DNA from: an uncultured Oscillospiraceae bacterium
GTDB taxonomy: Bacteria > Bacillota > Clostridia > Oscillospirales > Ruminococcaceae
Assembly: GCA_934481355.1 (NCBI GenBank)
Contig: CAKSPH010000016.1
Location: 1 to 54,244 of the forward strand
Reading direction: 5' to 3'
DNA length: 54,244 bases
Shown here: piece by piece, positions 16,291 to 24,498 of the stretch
Layout: the number at the start of each line of letters is the position of its first letter
Numbering within the stretch: the first letter of the stretch is position 1
Position numbers and translations under genes: made by a program
The notes under the pieces: model-generated
What the model was told of the DNA's origin: nothing
The model's database searches: none
Seen by the model: only the letters and a program-made list of their open reading frames with translations

Positions 16291-17765
16291 CAGAGCTTTA
16301 TCGTGAGCGCGGCAACGGAGCAGGGCGGCAGCATGAACCCGGCCTTTCCGTCTGCGGCGGTTACGGTGAGCGGCTTTATAGTAACCCTGTCCGGCTCCTC
16401 AAAGGAGTTGAGCGCGTGAACCTCGTCGGTCAGGATACGCCCGGAAGCCGACTTTATCCCGGCGAATGCGGAGGCGATATCCAGCTTGTAGCTCTCGGTG
16501 AGGGAGGCGTTGGAAACGGTCAGGAATATGTCGCCTTCCCTGTTCACGGAAGCGGACTGGCTCAGCGCGGGCACGCCCTTTTCTGCTTCTTCGTTCTGGA
16601 TATGGCTGTAAATCAGGTCGGAATCCTGATGCCCCTTGTAGAGGTCGAAAACGTGGTATGTCGGAGTCCTGACGGTCTTTGCGCCCTCGGTGAGCAGGAC
16701 AGCCTGAAGCACGTTCACTGCCTGGGCTATATTCGCCATGGGAATGCGGTCGGAGTGATGGTTGAAGATATTCAGGTTGATGGCGGCAACGATGGCGTCA
16801 CGCATTGTGTTCTGCTGGTAGAGGAATCCGGGGTTTGTGCCGGGTTCGACATCGTACCATGTTCCCCATTCGTCAACGATAAGGCCTACTTTGTGCTCCG
16901 GGTCGTATCTGTCCATTATTCCGGAGTGGCTGGTTATCATCTCTTCAATTCCAAGCGTGCTGCGTATAGTCTTGTAGTACTCCTGCTCGTCAAATCCGGT
17001 AGCGCTGCCCTTGTGGCTCCAGTCGCCGGTGGGGACCGTGTAGTAGTGAAGGGACATTCCGTTCATGTTCCACGGTGTGATCTGACGCATGAGCACTTCC
17101 GTCCAGTTGTAGTCGTCCGCATTGGAGCCGCTGGCTATCCTGAACAGGTTGTTTCCGCTGTAATTGCGGCAGAATGTCGAATAGCGGCGGTAGAGGTCGG
17201 AGTAATATTCCGCGCGCATATTTCCTCCGCAGCCCCAGCTTTCGTTGCCTATTCCAAGGTACTTCAGCTTCCACGGCTGCTCCCTGCCGTTCTTTTTGCG
17301 CAGCTCCGCCATGGGGGAAACTCCGTCAAAGGTCATGTACTCTATCCAGCTGGAGAGCTCCTCGACTGTGCCGCTGCCCACGTTTCCGCTGATGTAGGGC
17401 TGGCAGCCCACAAGCTCGCAGAAGCGCATGAATTCATGCGTGCCGAAGCTGTTGTCCTCGACGACTCCGCCCCAGTTGGTGTTGATCATCTTCTTGCGGG
17501 AGGATCTCTCGCCTATGCCGTCCCGCCAGTGGTATTCATCTGCGAAGCAGCCGCCCGGCCAGCGCAGCACGGGGAGCTTTATCTGCCTGAAAGCCTCTAT
17601 AACGTCCGTGCGGTAGCCCTCGATATTCGGGATATCGCTGTTTTCCCCGACGTAGATTCCGTCGTAGACGCAGCGCCCGAGATGCTCCGAGAAATTTCCA
17701 TATATCTCGGGATTGATGTGGGACTTCTTTTCAAGGGGATTCAGCGTAAGGTGCATTGTTTTCAT
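16290..17765 (-). CDS. GH51 alpha-N-arabinofuranosidase
   Basis: 491 aa, no signal peptide, so intracellular. It removes terminal arabinofuranosyl units from arabino-oligosaccharides. GH51 signatures are clear: [20 protein letters not shown] near the N-terminus, [18 protein letters not shown], the acid/base Glu in [11 protein letters not shown] (about E175) and the nucleophile Glu in [13 protein letters not shown] (about E299). A C-terminal beta domain ends in [12 protein letters not shown]. The ATG at 17765 was chosen for the SD AAAGGAC; the longer frame to 17831 would cross the promoter. Divergent from an AraC regulator that probably controls it. Confidence 0.93.
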   Translation of the reverse strand: MKTMHLTLNPLEKKSHINPEIYGNFSEHLGRCVYDGIYVGENSDIPNIEGYRTDVIEAFRQIKLPVLRWPGGCFADEYHWRDGIGERSSRKKMINTNWGGVVEDNSFGTHEFMRFCELVGCQPYISGNVGSGTVEELSSWIEYMTFDGVSPMAELRKKNGREQPWKLKYLGIGNESWGCGGNMRAEYYSDLYRRYSTFCRNYSGNNLFRIASGSNADDYNWTEVLMRQITPWNMNGMSLHYYTVPTGDWSHKGSATGFDEQEYYKTIRSTLGIEEMITSHSGIMDRYDPEHKVGLIVDEWGTWYDVEPGTNPGFLYQQNTMRDAIVAAINLNIFNHHSDRIPMANIAQAVNVLQAVLLTEGAKTVRTPTYHVFDLYKGHQDSDLIYSHIQNEEAEKGVPALSQSASVNREGDIFLTVSNASLTESYKLDIASAFAGIKSASGRILTDEVHALNSFEEPDRVTIKPLTVTAADGKAGFMLPPCSVAALTIKL

Positions 17766-17802
17766 GATATATCGTCCTTTCTGGTAAGATCGTGTTATAT
17801 TC

Positions 17803-17831
17803 ATTATAAACTGTTGACAGGAATTGTTCAA
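17803..17831 (-). promoter_or_regulatory. GH51 gene promoter
   Basis: Minus strand: TTGAAC (17831-17826), 17-nt spacer, TATAAT (17808-17803). It overlaps the opposing araC-type gene promoter almost completely. Confidence 0.75.
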
Positions 17832-17842
17832 TGATGTATAAT
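17814..17842 (+). promoter_or_regulatory. AraC-family gene promoter
   Basis: TTGACA, 17-nt spacer, TATAAT: perfect consensus hexamers. It shares 18 bp with the GH51 promoter, so the two should exclude each other. Confidence 0.85.
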
Positions 17843-17881
17843 ATCAAATAACTGATATATCGTTTGATTTCCGGAGGATTC

Positions 17882-18649
17882 ATGAAGATACACGCAATGG
17901 GTACGGGCTACCGCCACGAAAGTGATTTCCACATAGTAAGACCGAACGGCTCCGGGGATAACCTGCTTGTGATATTCAAGACCCCTGCATTTGCCGTGGC
18001 AGACGGAAACCGGGTGGACGTCCCGGCGGATACCGCGATTTTATACCGCAAAAACGCCCCGCAGGATTACGGGGCGTGCGGGGTCGAGTATATCAATCAC
18101 TGGATACATTTTGAGTGTGATGAGAATGATGTATTCTTTGATTCACTGGGAATAGTGTTCAACCGGCCTGCCCCGGTCGCGGAGGTCTCCGCAGTGGAAA
18201 ATCTGCTGGAGCTGCTGCGGATAGAGAGCCTTTCAGATACCATGAAGAGCCGGGAGTGCTGCGCGCTTCTGCTCCGGCTGGTGATCGCGCAGGCGCTTGC
18301 CGGAAGCGGTGGGCGCTGCGGGAATCCGCACAGCGGGGAGCTGAAACGGCTCCGGGCGGAGATATACGGCGCCCCGGGGAAGAGGTTCAGCATAAGCGAG
18401 ATGGCGGAGGGGCTGTCGCTGAGCCCGTCCTATTTCCAGACGCTGTACCGCAGCGAGTTCGGCGTGAGCTGCTACGAGGACGTGCTGCGGGCCAAAACCG
18501 GTCTTGCGGAATACTACCTTTCCGGGACCTCAATGACCGTCCGGGAGATAGCGGAGCTTTGCGGCTTTGATAATGACGTACACTTTATGCGGCAGTTCAG
18601 GAAGCGCACCGGAAAGACCGCGCTTGAATACCGCCGGAATGAGAAGTGA
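17882..18649 (+). CDS. AraC family transcriptional regulator
   Basis: 255 aa. The N-terminal 150 residues form a cupin-like sensor (IVRPNGSGDNLLVIFKTPAFAV, HWIHFECDEND) of the type that binds sugars. Residues about 155-250 contain the two AraC helix-turn-helix motifs: FSISEMAEGLSLSPSYFQTLYRSEFG and MTVREIAELCGFDNDVHFMRQFRKRTGKTALEYR. GGAGG lies 5 nt before the ATG at 17882. Divergent from the GH51 arabinofuranosidase across 116 bp, it is likely its activator in response to arabinose or an arabino-oligosaccharide. Confidence 0.9.
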   Translation: MKIHAMGTGYRHESDFHIVRPNGSGDNLLVIFKTPAFAVADGNRVDVPADTAILYRKNAPQDYGACGVEYINHWIHFECDENDVFFDSLGIVFNRPAPVAEVSAVENLLELLRIESLSDTMKSRECCALLLRLVIAQALAGSGGRCGNPHSGELKRLRAEIYGAPGKRFSISEMAEGLSLSPSYFQTLYRSEFGVSCYEDVLRAKTGLAEYYLSGTSMTVREIAELCGFDNDVHFMRQFRKRTGKTALEYRRNEK

Positions 18650-18650
18650 T

Positions 18651-19184
18651 TCAGGCAAGGACGAGTTTTGGGTCGCTCATCAGGCGCTGGAGTTTGCGGG
18701 TCATGTAGACTTTGCGCGAGCGGTCCGAGGTGTCGGAATAGTTGTTGAGCCTGTCGCATATCCTTCCGGCGGGCACGTCTATGAAGTCGGTGAGCTGCTT
18801 CATGCGGTGAACAAGGGAGCGGTATACCTTTGCGAGGCAGTCGGGGCGCTCGATGAATTTTCCGTCAGCGTCCGTGAATCCGCTGGCGAGGTAGAGCCTG
18901 CCGCGGAACAGCGTGTGACCGTCGCCGACTGTGTAACCGGCCTCTATCATCACGTTTGCGTTTGCGTTGTAGCAGCCGAGCGGGAGTTCGCTGTTGAACG
19001 AGCCTGCCGCCGGAAGGTAGAAATAATACTCCGAGGAGTGTGTGTTTATCACATTTGTGCTGCGTGACATGGTTATCTCATCGTTGGCGTTTTTCCTGAT
19101 GATTATGCAGCCGTGGTCGATGGCGGTCTGCGCAAGTTCGGCGAACACCTCGCGCTCCATATAAAAACTTGCCTGCTTTCCCAT
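18651..19184 (-). CDS. hypothetical protein
   Basis: 177 aa, family not recognised. It is soluble, with no signal peptide or TM segment. Features seen: an N-terminal helix (YMEREVFAELAQTAIDHGCIIIRKNA), a central hydrophobic strand region (EYYFYLPAAGSFN) and a basic C-terminus (RSRKVYMTRKLQRLM). SD GAAAGGACA precedes the ATG at 10-nt spacing. It converges on the AraC gene with 1 bp between stop codons and has no terminator between them. Function unknown. Confidence 0.55.
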   Translation of the reverse strand: MGKQASFYMEREVFAELAQTAIDHGCIIIRKNANDEITMSRSTNVINTHSSEYYFYLPAAGSFNSELPLGCYNANANVMIEAGYTVGDGHTLFRGRLYLASGFTDADGKFIERPDCLAKVYRSLVHRMKQLTDFIDVPAGRICDRLNNYSDTSDRSRKVYMTRKLQRLMSDPKLVLA

Positions 19185-19280
19185 AATGATTGTGTCCTTT
19201 CAGGTAATTATATTGCACGGTATGCCATTTCAGCCAAGAAAGCCGCGCGGCTCCCGCAGTTTTTTTGTACAAAAAGGGTA

Positions 19281-19309
19281 TTGCAATTTGTCGTGGATTG
19301 TGATATCAT
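19281..19309 (+). promoter_or_regulatory. sigma-A promoter for queT
   Basis: TTGCAA, 17-nt spacer, TATCAT. The transcript would start near 19316, about 25 nt before the riboswitch. Confidence 0.65.
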
Positions 19310-19340
19310 ATATTGGTGCCATGAGGCACGGAAAATTTAA

Positions 19341-19383
19341 TACGGTGTTTTCTTTGTCCAACCACCGTTAAAAAACAAGGAGT
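19341..19383 (+). promoter_or_regulatory. probable preQ1-I riboswitch
   Basis: Stem ACGGTG / CACCGT with a 15-nt loop, followed directly by TTAAAAAACAAGGAG. An A-rich tail running into the SD after one short stem is the hallmark of class I preQ1 riboswitches; the tail closely resembles the Thermoanaerobacter example. CTTTGT in the loop can pair with ACAAGG, giving the expected pseudoknot that hides the SD. It lies directly before queT, a known preQ1-regulated gene. The loop is longer than usual. Confidence 0.65.
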
Positions 19384-19389
19384 TTTTTT

Positions 19390-19929
19390 ATGTCCAGAAA
19401 TGAGATCTTCAAGACCAGTAATCTCGTGCGGCTGGCGCTGGTTGCAGCGCTTTATGCGGCACTGACGCTCGCACTGCCGGGGCTCAGCTTCGGGGCTGTA
19501 CAGTTCCGTTTTTCTGAGATACTCGTGCTGCTGTGCTTCTACCGCAGGGATTACAGCGTGGCGCTTATCCTCGGCTGCTTCATCGCAAACTGTTTCAGCC
19601 CGATGGCGCTGATGGATATGATCTTCGGTACGCTTGCCACTGCGATAGCGGTGCTTCCGATGTTCTATATCAGGAATATCTGGGTGGCTTCGCTTCTGCC
19701 GGTCGTAAGCAACGGGATCATTGTTGCGATAGAGCTGTTCATCTGCTATGGTAACGAGCCGCCTATCTGGTTCAACATGATAACCGTGGCCGCCGGAGAA
19801 CTCGCCGTTGTCACGGTGACAGGCTGCGTGCTGTTCAAGCTTGTGTTCGAGCGCAGCGACAGACTGATGAAGATAATCGGTGCAAACAAGCCGGACTACT
19901 TCAAGAAAAAAGAAGCTGTCCAGCACTGA
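19390..19929 (+). CDS. queT: QueT family queuosine-precursor transporter
   Basis: 179 aa, about five to six TM segments. It is the substrate-binding (S) subunit of an ECF-type importer for queuosine precursors. Family features: LVRLALVAALYAALTLALPGLSFGAVQFRFSEILVLL at the N-terminus, then FIANCFSPMALMDMIFGTLAT. ECF transporters need shared A, A' and T subunits, which are not in this window. The SD AAGGAG is the tail of the upstream riboswitch-like element, so translation probably falls when preQ1 is present. Own promoter and terminator, monocistronic. Confidence 0.9.
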   Translation: MSRNEIFKTSNLVRLALVAALYAALTLALPGLSFGAVQFRFSEILVLLCFYRRDYSVALILGCFIANCFSPMALMDMIFGTLATAIAVLPMFYIRNIWVASLLPVVSNGIIVAIELFICYGNEPPIWFNMITVAAGELAVVTVTGCVLFKLVFERSDRLMKIIGANKPDYFKKKEAVQH

Positions 19930-19935
19930 ATCACG

Positions 19936-19968
19936 AAAATTCCGCTCTGAAACGGGCGGGATTTTTTT
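19936..19968 (+). terminator. intrinsic terminator after queT
   Basis: AAAATTCCGC pairs with GCGGGATTTT (one G-T wobble), followed by further T. It may also work on the opposite strand for the convergent gene. Confidence 0.85.
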
Positions 19969-19989
19969 GTCTTTAGTCAATACCGAGGG

Positions 19990-20676
19990 TTATCTGAGCA
20001 GGGAATTCCACTTGCGGTATTCCGGATAATGCTCTTCAAGAAACGCGTAGAATCTTGCCGAATGGTCGTGGTGCCAGTAGTGCGCGTACTCATGCCAGAA
20101 CACCGACAGCACGGTATCCCGCGGGTAGGCGTAAAGCCGGAAATTTATCGAGATGTGCCCCCTGGTCCATGTGCAGCTTCCCCACCGGGACTTCATGTCC
20201 TTGATGGCGACGCGCGTCGGCGGGGGATTCAGCCCGCTTTCCGTCAGGGCGCGGCGCACCTCGTCGTTGAGTTCCCGGCAGAGCTGTGTGAAATTCTCTG
20301 TAAGCCAGCTCCGGAGAATTTCCTGAATATGCCCCGGCTGCGGGTCGCGGGTGAATACGCGCATTTCCTGCTGCTCAAGCACGGCGCATTCGCGGCTACT
20401 GGAGAACACCCGCACGGGATATTCCGCGCCGAGCCATTTCAGCAGGTCCGGCGCGTAAGCGCTTTTTTCGCTGCGCGCCTTTATCCGCTCCATCGCCCGG
20501 AGTATGAATCCCTGCTCGGAGATGATGAATTCCTCTATCCGGGCTGTGCTGATGCGGCTGTTTGCCGATATCCGCAGCGTGCCGTCCTCCTTTACGCGGA
20601 GGTTTATATTCCTGACAGGCTTGCGGGTCAGCTCATACTGTATCTCGCTGCCGTCCGGGAATTTCAGCGTTTTCAT
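19990..20676 (-). CDS. YgjP-like zinc metallopeptidase (DUF45)
   Basis: 228 aa. The C-terminal domain has the zinc site HEYAH (H195, E196, H199) followed by HHDHSARFYAFLEEHYPEY, the pattern of the YgjP/SprT-related M48-like group. An N-terminal beta-rich half (RKPVRNINLRVKEDGTLRISA) and MKSRWGSCTWTRGHISINFRLYAYP are also diagnostic. No TM segment. A cytoplasmic protease role is presumed; targets are unknown. It overlaps the upstream SGNH gene by 4 bp, so they are translated together. Confidence 0.88.
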   Translation of the reverse strand: MKTLKFPDGSEIQYELTRKPVRNINLRVKEDGTLRISANSRISTARIEEFIISEQGFILRAMERIKARSEKSAYAPDLLKWLGAEYPVRVFSSSRECAVLEQQEMRVFTRDPQPGHIQEILRSWLTENFTQLCRELNDEVRRALTESGLNPPPTRVAIKDMKSRWGSCTWTRGHISINFRLYAYPRDTVLSVFWHEYAHYWHHDHSARFYAFLEEHYPEYRKWNSLLR

Positions 20677-21308
20677 TCAAGTATGTACTTCTTAACAAGG
20701 GGATATATGGCGCGGTAGCCTTCCTCTTTGATGTGCATTCCCTCGAATGTGTATTCTGCGCGCAGCCTGCCCTGTTCGTCCTTCAGCGGGTCGTTTACGT
20801 CGATGTACTTTCCGCCGGATCTCTCGGCGAGCTTCTTTACCTCGGCGTTGGCGAGGGCTATCTTCTCGTTGCTGCGTATTTTCAGGCAGTCCTTCATTTC
20901 GGGGGCGGCAGCGTCGTAGTTCACCGGGTAGTATGCCATGAAATACAGCTTTACCCCGGGCACGGGGCGCTTCACTTCTTCAATTATGCGGGAATAGTTC
21001 CCCATGATGTATTCCATTGAGCGGGAAGCGTCGCTGAGGTCGTTTGTGCCTATGTTGATGAACAGCTTTGACGGCTGGAGGTCGATTATGCAGGTGTTGA
21101 TATTTTCTATCAGCTCATCGGTGACGAAGCCGCCCACGCCGCGGTTGTATACGGTCACGGGGAGCTTGTCCTCTTCAGCGAACTTTTCCACCGGAAACAT
21201 TTCCATGAGCGAAGAGCCAGCGAACAGCACCGCGCCTTTTTCTGCGGTTCTGTTTAGTCTGGCGTATCTTTCTGTCTTATATTCCTTTGTCCAGATAACT
21301 TCTTCCAT
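20673..21308 (-). CDS. SGNH/GDSL family lipase-like hydrolase
   Basis: 211 aa, cytoplasmic. Blocks: LFAGSSLMEMFP (nucleophile Ser about 32), VYNRGVGGFVTDEL (glycine block), INIGTNDLSD (Asn oxyanion) and FEGMHIKEEGY (catalytic His). This arrangement fits small platelet-activating-factor-acetylhydrolase-like esterases. The natural substrate is unknown. It starts with SD AGAGGTG and overlaps the following peptidase gene by 4 bp. Confidence 0.85.
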   Translation of the reverse strand: MEEVIWTKEYKTERYARLNRTAEKGAVLFAGSSLMEMFPVEKFAEEDKLPVTVYNRGVGGFVTDELIENINTCIIDLQPSKLFINIGTNDLSDASRSMEYIMGNYSRIIEEVKRPVPGVKLYFMAYYPVNYDAAAPEMKDCLKIRSNEKIALANAEVKKLAERSGGKYIDVNDPLKDEQGRLRAEYTFEGMHIKEEGYRAIYPLVKKYILE

Positions 21309-21403
21309 TGTGCACCTCTGTACTTGATATATTAATTCGGGTATATTTTTGATACGACATAATTCGACAAAAGTATACTCAAGACAATAGACATTCTGTG
21401 TTT

Positions 21404-21432
21404 ATTATAACATCTGTTGTTGAAAAAGTCAA
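21404..21432 (-). promoter_or_regulatory. promoter for SGNH-peptidase operon
   Basis: Minus strand: TTGACT (21432-21427), 17-nt spacer, TATAAT (21409-21404). The leader to the ATG at 21308 is about 90 nt. Confidence 0.75.
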
Positions 21433-21488
21433 TAAAAATTGCCATGTTATGTCAGGACTGGAAGGCTTAATTTGACCTGCCGCCCGTA

Positions 21489-21517
21489 TTGACAAGAACT
21501 GACTTTCAGTGTATAAT
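21489..21517 (+). promoter_or_regulatory. consensus promoter for deaminase-phosphoesterase operon
   Basis: TTGACA, 17-nt spacer, TATAAT. SD GGGAGGA precedes the ATG at 21549. Confidence 0.88.
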
Positions 21518-21548
21518 CAAATCACTATAACATCTGGGAGGACGAGCC

Positions 21549-21941
21549 ATGGAACCTATATGGGAGAAGCTCTACGACGCGGCGAGGGCAGTGCAGAACG
21601 ACCGCCGGATATCACAGTATATTGAGGCAGGGTGCGTTGCGGCGGCAGTGCTTTCTGGCTCCGGGAGGATATACACCGGCGTGTGTGTGGACACCTGCTC
21701 AACGCTCGGTATATGCGCGGAGCGAAACGCGATATTCAACATGATAACCAACGGTGAGAGCCGCATAGAAAAGGTAATTGCGGTAATGCCGGACGGAAAG
21801 ACCGGAGCTCCCTGCGGAGCCTGCCGGGAGCTGATGGTTCAGCTCATGCCGGAGGACTACAAGGGCGTTGAGATAATGATGGACTACGATACCGGCAGGG
21901 TGGTGACGCTGGGAGAAATAACCCCCGAGTGGTGGATTTAA
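21549..21941 (+). CDS. cytidine deaminase family protein
   Basis: 130 aa, the usual length of small tetrameric cytidine deaminases. Zinc and catalytic residues are complete: CAE (C56, E58) in GICAERNAIFNMI and PCGAC (C89, C92) in APCGACRELMVQL. The sequence around TGVCVDTCSTLGICAERNA is closer to blasticidin-S-deaminase-like members than to the E. coli enzyme, so the substrate may be cytidine or a related nucleoside. It is followed directly by the phosphoesterase, whose SD overlaps this stop codon. Confidence 0.85.
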   Translation: MEPIWEKLYDAARAVQNDRRISQYIEAGCVAAAVLSGSGRIYTGVCVDTCSTLGICAERNAIFNMITNGESRIEKVIAVMPDGKTGAPCGACRELMVQLMPEDYKGVEIMMDYDTGRVVTLGEITPEWWI

Positions 21942-21954
21942 GGAGTGATTTATT

Positions 21955-22815
21955 CTGAGGTTTGCCGTTTTATCCGATATACATTCGAACTATGCCGCGA
22001 TGACTGCGGTCATAGCGGACGCAGAGCGCCGGAACCCCGATCACTGGCTGTTCCTCGGGGACTACATAACAGACTGCCCCTATCCGCACCGCACGGTGGA
22101 ATTTCTGCGGGAGTTCCGGCGGAGCCACGACTGCATTTTTATCCGCGGCAACCGCGAGGATTACATGATAGCGCAGAGAAATTCCCCGCAGGCATGGGAG
22201 TACGGCTCCAAAACCGGGGCGCTGCGGTACTGTTTCGAGGATCTGACGGACGGCGACCTTGACTGGCTGGCAGGAATGCCGATAGCGTCCCGGGCGGAGA
22301 TTCCCGGCTGCGAGCCGTTTATGATGTGCCACGGCTCTCCGGAGAAGAGCAATTACCTGTTCCACACTGAAACTCCGGAGGCGGAGCAGATGATATCCCG
22401 GCTGGGAGAATACGGCGTGCGGCTGATGCTGTGCGGACATTCGCATTACCCGTTCATTTTCCGGCGGGGAGAAAGGCTCATCGTTAACCCCGGAGCGCTT
22501 GGAATGCCGGTGAACGGGCAGACCTGCGCACAGTATGCGTTCCTTGAATACGACGGTGAATGGCACCCGGAAATAATCTCCGTGGAATACGACATAGAGC
22601 GCACTGCCGCGGAATTTGCGGAATCCGGGCTGCTGGATAAAAGCGCGGTCTGGGGGCGCGGTTTGGTTGGGACGATACGAACCGGCGTGAATTACACCGT
22701 GTTCGCCGTGAGGATAGTGGAGCGGCTCGCGGCTGAGCGCGGGCTTCCGGTGACTGACGAATCCCTGTGGAGTGAAGCCGCCCGGGAGCTGAACATTCCG
22801 GTATTCATGCTGTAG
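21955..22815 (+). CDS. calcineurin-like metallophosphoesterase, CTG start
   Basis: 286 aa. Metal-binding motifs in order: SDIHSN (DxH), LGDYITD (GDxxxD), IRGNRED (GNxE/D), MMCHGSP and CGHSHYPF (GHSH). This fits the YfcE/MJ0936-like phosphodiesterase group. The first ATG in frame (22000) would remove the essential DxH motif. The reading frame opens after a stop at 21946-21948 and contains only ATT (21952) and CTG (21955) before FAVLSDIH. AAGGAG at 21940-21945 sits 9 nt from the CTG, giving MRFAVLSDIHSN. A base error making ATG into CTG cannot be excluded. Confidence 0.8.
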   Translation: MRFAVLSDIHSNYAAMTAVIADAERRNPDHWLFLGDYITDCPYPHRTVEFLREFRRSHDCIFIRGNREDYMIAQRNSPQAWEYGSKTGALRYCFEDLTDGDLDWLAGMPIASRAEIPGCEPFMMCHGSPEKSNYLFHTETPEAEQMISRLGEYGVRLMLCGHSHYPFIFRRGERLIVNPGALGMPVNGQTCAQYAFLEYDGEWHPEIISVEYDIERTAAEFAESGLLDKSAVWGRGLVGTIRTGVNYTVFAVRIVERLAAERGLPVTDESLWSEAARELNIPVFML

Positions 22816-22852
22816 TAGTTTGTCGCAGCCGGACGCCATAAATTCCGAATTA

Positions 22853-22880
22853 AAAAGGGGGAGCAGGAGCTCCCCCTTTT
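22853..22880. terminator. bidirectional terminator
   Basis: A perfect 12-bp stem AAAAGGGGGAGC / GCTCCCCCTTTT with an AGGA loop lies between the convergent phosphoesterase and DUF4956 genes. Confidence 0.92.
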
Positions 22881-23566
22881 CAGTTCATATATTCGCCGCT
22901 GTATTCCAGCAGCGTTACGCTCTCAACGCCCTCTATCGCGTTGAATCTGCTGAGGTACGCGGTGTCGTTCTTCTTTACCTTTACCTCTACTGTCAGTTCC
23001 ACACGGCTGCCGGTCCGGGTCTTGTTCTTCAGGCGGTACTTCACGCCGTTGAGCACTCCGTTAACGTTCATCTCGCTTGCTGCGTCATAGCGCACGATGA
23101 GCAGGTAGCTCTTCTTTTCCTTGCGGAATATCGTCAGGAGTATGTACAGCACTGCAATCGCCGCAGTACCGATAAGCGCCACCCAGTAGAGCTGCGCCCC
23201 GGCGGTGATCCCGGCGGCTATACCCCAGAAAAGGAAGCCGATATCCAGCGGATCCTTGACCGCCGCGCGGAAGCGCACGATTGAGAGCGCTCCGACCATG
23301 CCGAGGGACAGCACGATATTCGCGCTTATCGTCATGATGATGAACGAGGTAACGACCGTTGTGAGTATCACCAGTATGTTGAAATTCTCGTTGTATACCA
23401 CGCTGCGGTTGAAGAACCGGTAAACGAGGTAGATAACGCCGCCGCAGACCGCGGAAGTCAGCAGGGTAAGGAGTATCGTGGGGACTGAGAGGTTCGCTAT
23501 ATCGAAGACTCCGACCAGCTCGGACGCGTCTGCGAGCTTTGAGCCGCTTATGAGAAAATTAGCCAT
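22880..23566 (-). CDS. DUF4956 membrane protein
   Basis: 228 aa. Three or four TM segments fill residues 28-145 (VPTILLTLLTSAVCGGVIYLVY, ILVILTTVVTSFIIMTISANIVLSLGMVGALSIVRFR, WVALIGTAAIAVLYILLTIF). The motif GMVGALSIVRFRAAVKDPLDIGFLFWGIAAGI is the family signature. The C-terminal 75 residues form a soluble alpha/beta domain. DUF4956 genes commonly sit beside VTC-domain genes, as here, and may form a polyphosphate-related membrane complex; this is inferred. The gene overlaps the VTC gene by 8 bp. Confidence 0.88.
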   Translation of the reverse strand: MANFLISGSKLADASELVGVFDIANLSVPTILLTLLTSAVCGGVIYLVYRFFNRSVVYNENFNILVILTTVVTSFIIMTISANIVLSLGMVGALSIVRFRAAVKDPLDIGFLFWGIAAGITAGAQLYWVALIGTAAIAVLYILLTIFRKEKKSYLLIVRYDAASEMNVNGVLNGVKYRLKNKTRTGSRVELTVEVKVKKNDTAYLSRFNAIEGVESVTLLEYSGEYMN

Positions 23567-24356
23567 GGGAATTTACCTCCAGCATTCTGTCTGTGCAGAG
23601 AATGAATTTTGATACGGACTCCTGCGGGGCTTTCAGCCCGTGGAGCGCCGCCTGTATACTTTCAGGAATATACTTGTCGAATTTTACCTCGAGTATGATT
23701 TCTTTGTCGAAGATACGGGTGTACCGTGCTTCCGGCGAGAACATATCCATCGTGTTGAAGCAGGCGGAAAGCTCCCGGTCGAAGGTTATCCGGACGTTCC
23801 CGAACGGATAGACCAGCGCTTCGCGGCGGTAGTCCACGATGACGGTCGGGCGCAGCCGCGCGATAAGGTTGGAGCGGTAGTACTCGCCGAATGCGTCCTC
23901 CTCGCTGTCGGAGCCCTCCATAAATGAGCTGTCGCCGTTCAGCAGGGAGCGGTACTGTTCATCGGTAAGCCGTTTGGACAGCTTCGAAACGTAGCTGTCG
24001 TCCTTGTGCTTGGACTCCAGGTTTATCAGCGACGGGTCGAGATCATAGGCGCGTATGCGGAACTTCCGGCGGGTTTCTATGCCGTTCAGCTTCTGCTGAT
24101 ACGCAGAGCCGTAGATATCGTCGAAATACACGCTGGTAACCCGGTAGCCTCCCTCGGGGGCGTGCGGGTCAGGCTGCATCAGCGGAGCCAGTCTGCCCAT
24201 AAGCACACGGTATGTTCCCTCGTCTATTATGTATTTCAGCTCGTGCCGCAGCCGTCTGCCTCCTGAGAGCACCGTGCGGTCGGCGGGAGCCTTTATCAGC
24301 TTTTTCTCCGGGCGTTCCTGCCCGCGGAAAAGCTTTGTTGTACTGAGAAGCCGCAG
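23559..24356 (-). CDS. VTC-domain polyphosphate polymerase-like protein, CTG start
   Basis: 265 aa. It matches the VTC domain (the catalytic tunnel of yeast Vtc4, which makes polyphosphate from ATP): RHELKYIIDEGTY, YRVTSVYFDD, RRKFRIRAYD, LESKHKDDSYVSKLS, RPTVIVDYRREAL and EVKFDKYIPES, with the basic and acidic tunnel residues present. Upstream in-frame ATGs (24452, 24422) lie before the promoter and cannot be used. After SD AAAGGAGG the only plausible start is CTG at 24356-24354, giving MRLLSTTKLF. Overlaps the DUF4956 gene. A CotH gene, often a third partner, is absent. Confidence 0.82.
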   Translation of the reverse strand: MRLLSTTKLFRGQERPEKKLIKAPADRTVLSGGRRLRHELKYIIDEGTYRVLMGRLAPLMQPDPHAPEGGYRVTSVYFDDIYGSAYQQKLNGIETRRKFRIRAYDLDPSLINLESKHKDDSYVSKLSKRLTDEQYRSLLNGDSSFMEGSDSEEDAFGEYYRSNLIARLRPTVIVDYRREALVYPFGNVRITFDRELSACFNTMDMFSPEARYTRIFDKEIILEVKFDKYIPESIQAALHGLKAPQESVSKFILCTDRMLEVNSHG

Positions 24357-24388
24357 TGTGCGTCCCTCCTTTACGTCCGTATAACAAT

Positions 24389-24417
24389 AGTATAACAAAT
24401 ATTCGGCTGAATTGCAA
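24389..24417 (-). promoter_or_regulatory. promoter for VTC-DUF4956 operon
   Basis: Minus strand: TTGCAA (24417-24412), 17-nt spacer, TATACT (24394-24389). Transcription would start near 24382, about 26 nt before the CTG start. Confidence 0.75.
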
Positions 24418-24498
24418 GACATTTTTAGGCATATTGTGAAGCGATTATACAAAAGGTTATGGGAATGCAGAAAAAAACGTGAAAATTTCAGAAAACCC

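Larger units (their letters stand above)
17765..17863. repeat. direct repeat flanking the GH51/AraC divergent promoters
   Basis: The 11-mer TGATATATCGT occurs at 17765-17775 and again at 17853-17863, in the same orientation, on either side of the two promoters and close to each SD. It may be the AraC-family regulator's binding site; two copies 88 bp apart would allow looping. This is inference from position only. Confidence 0.45.
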
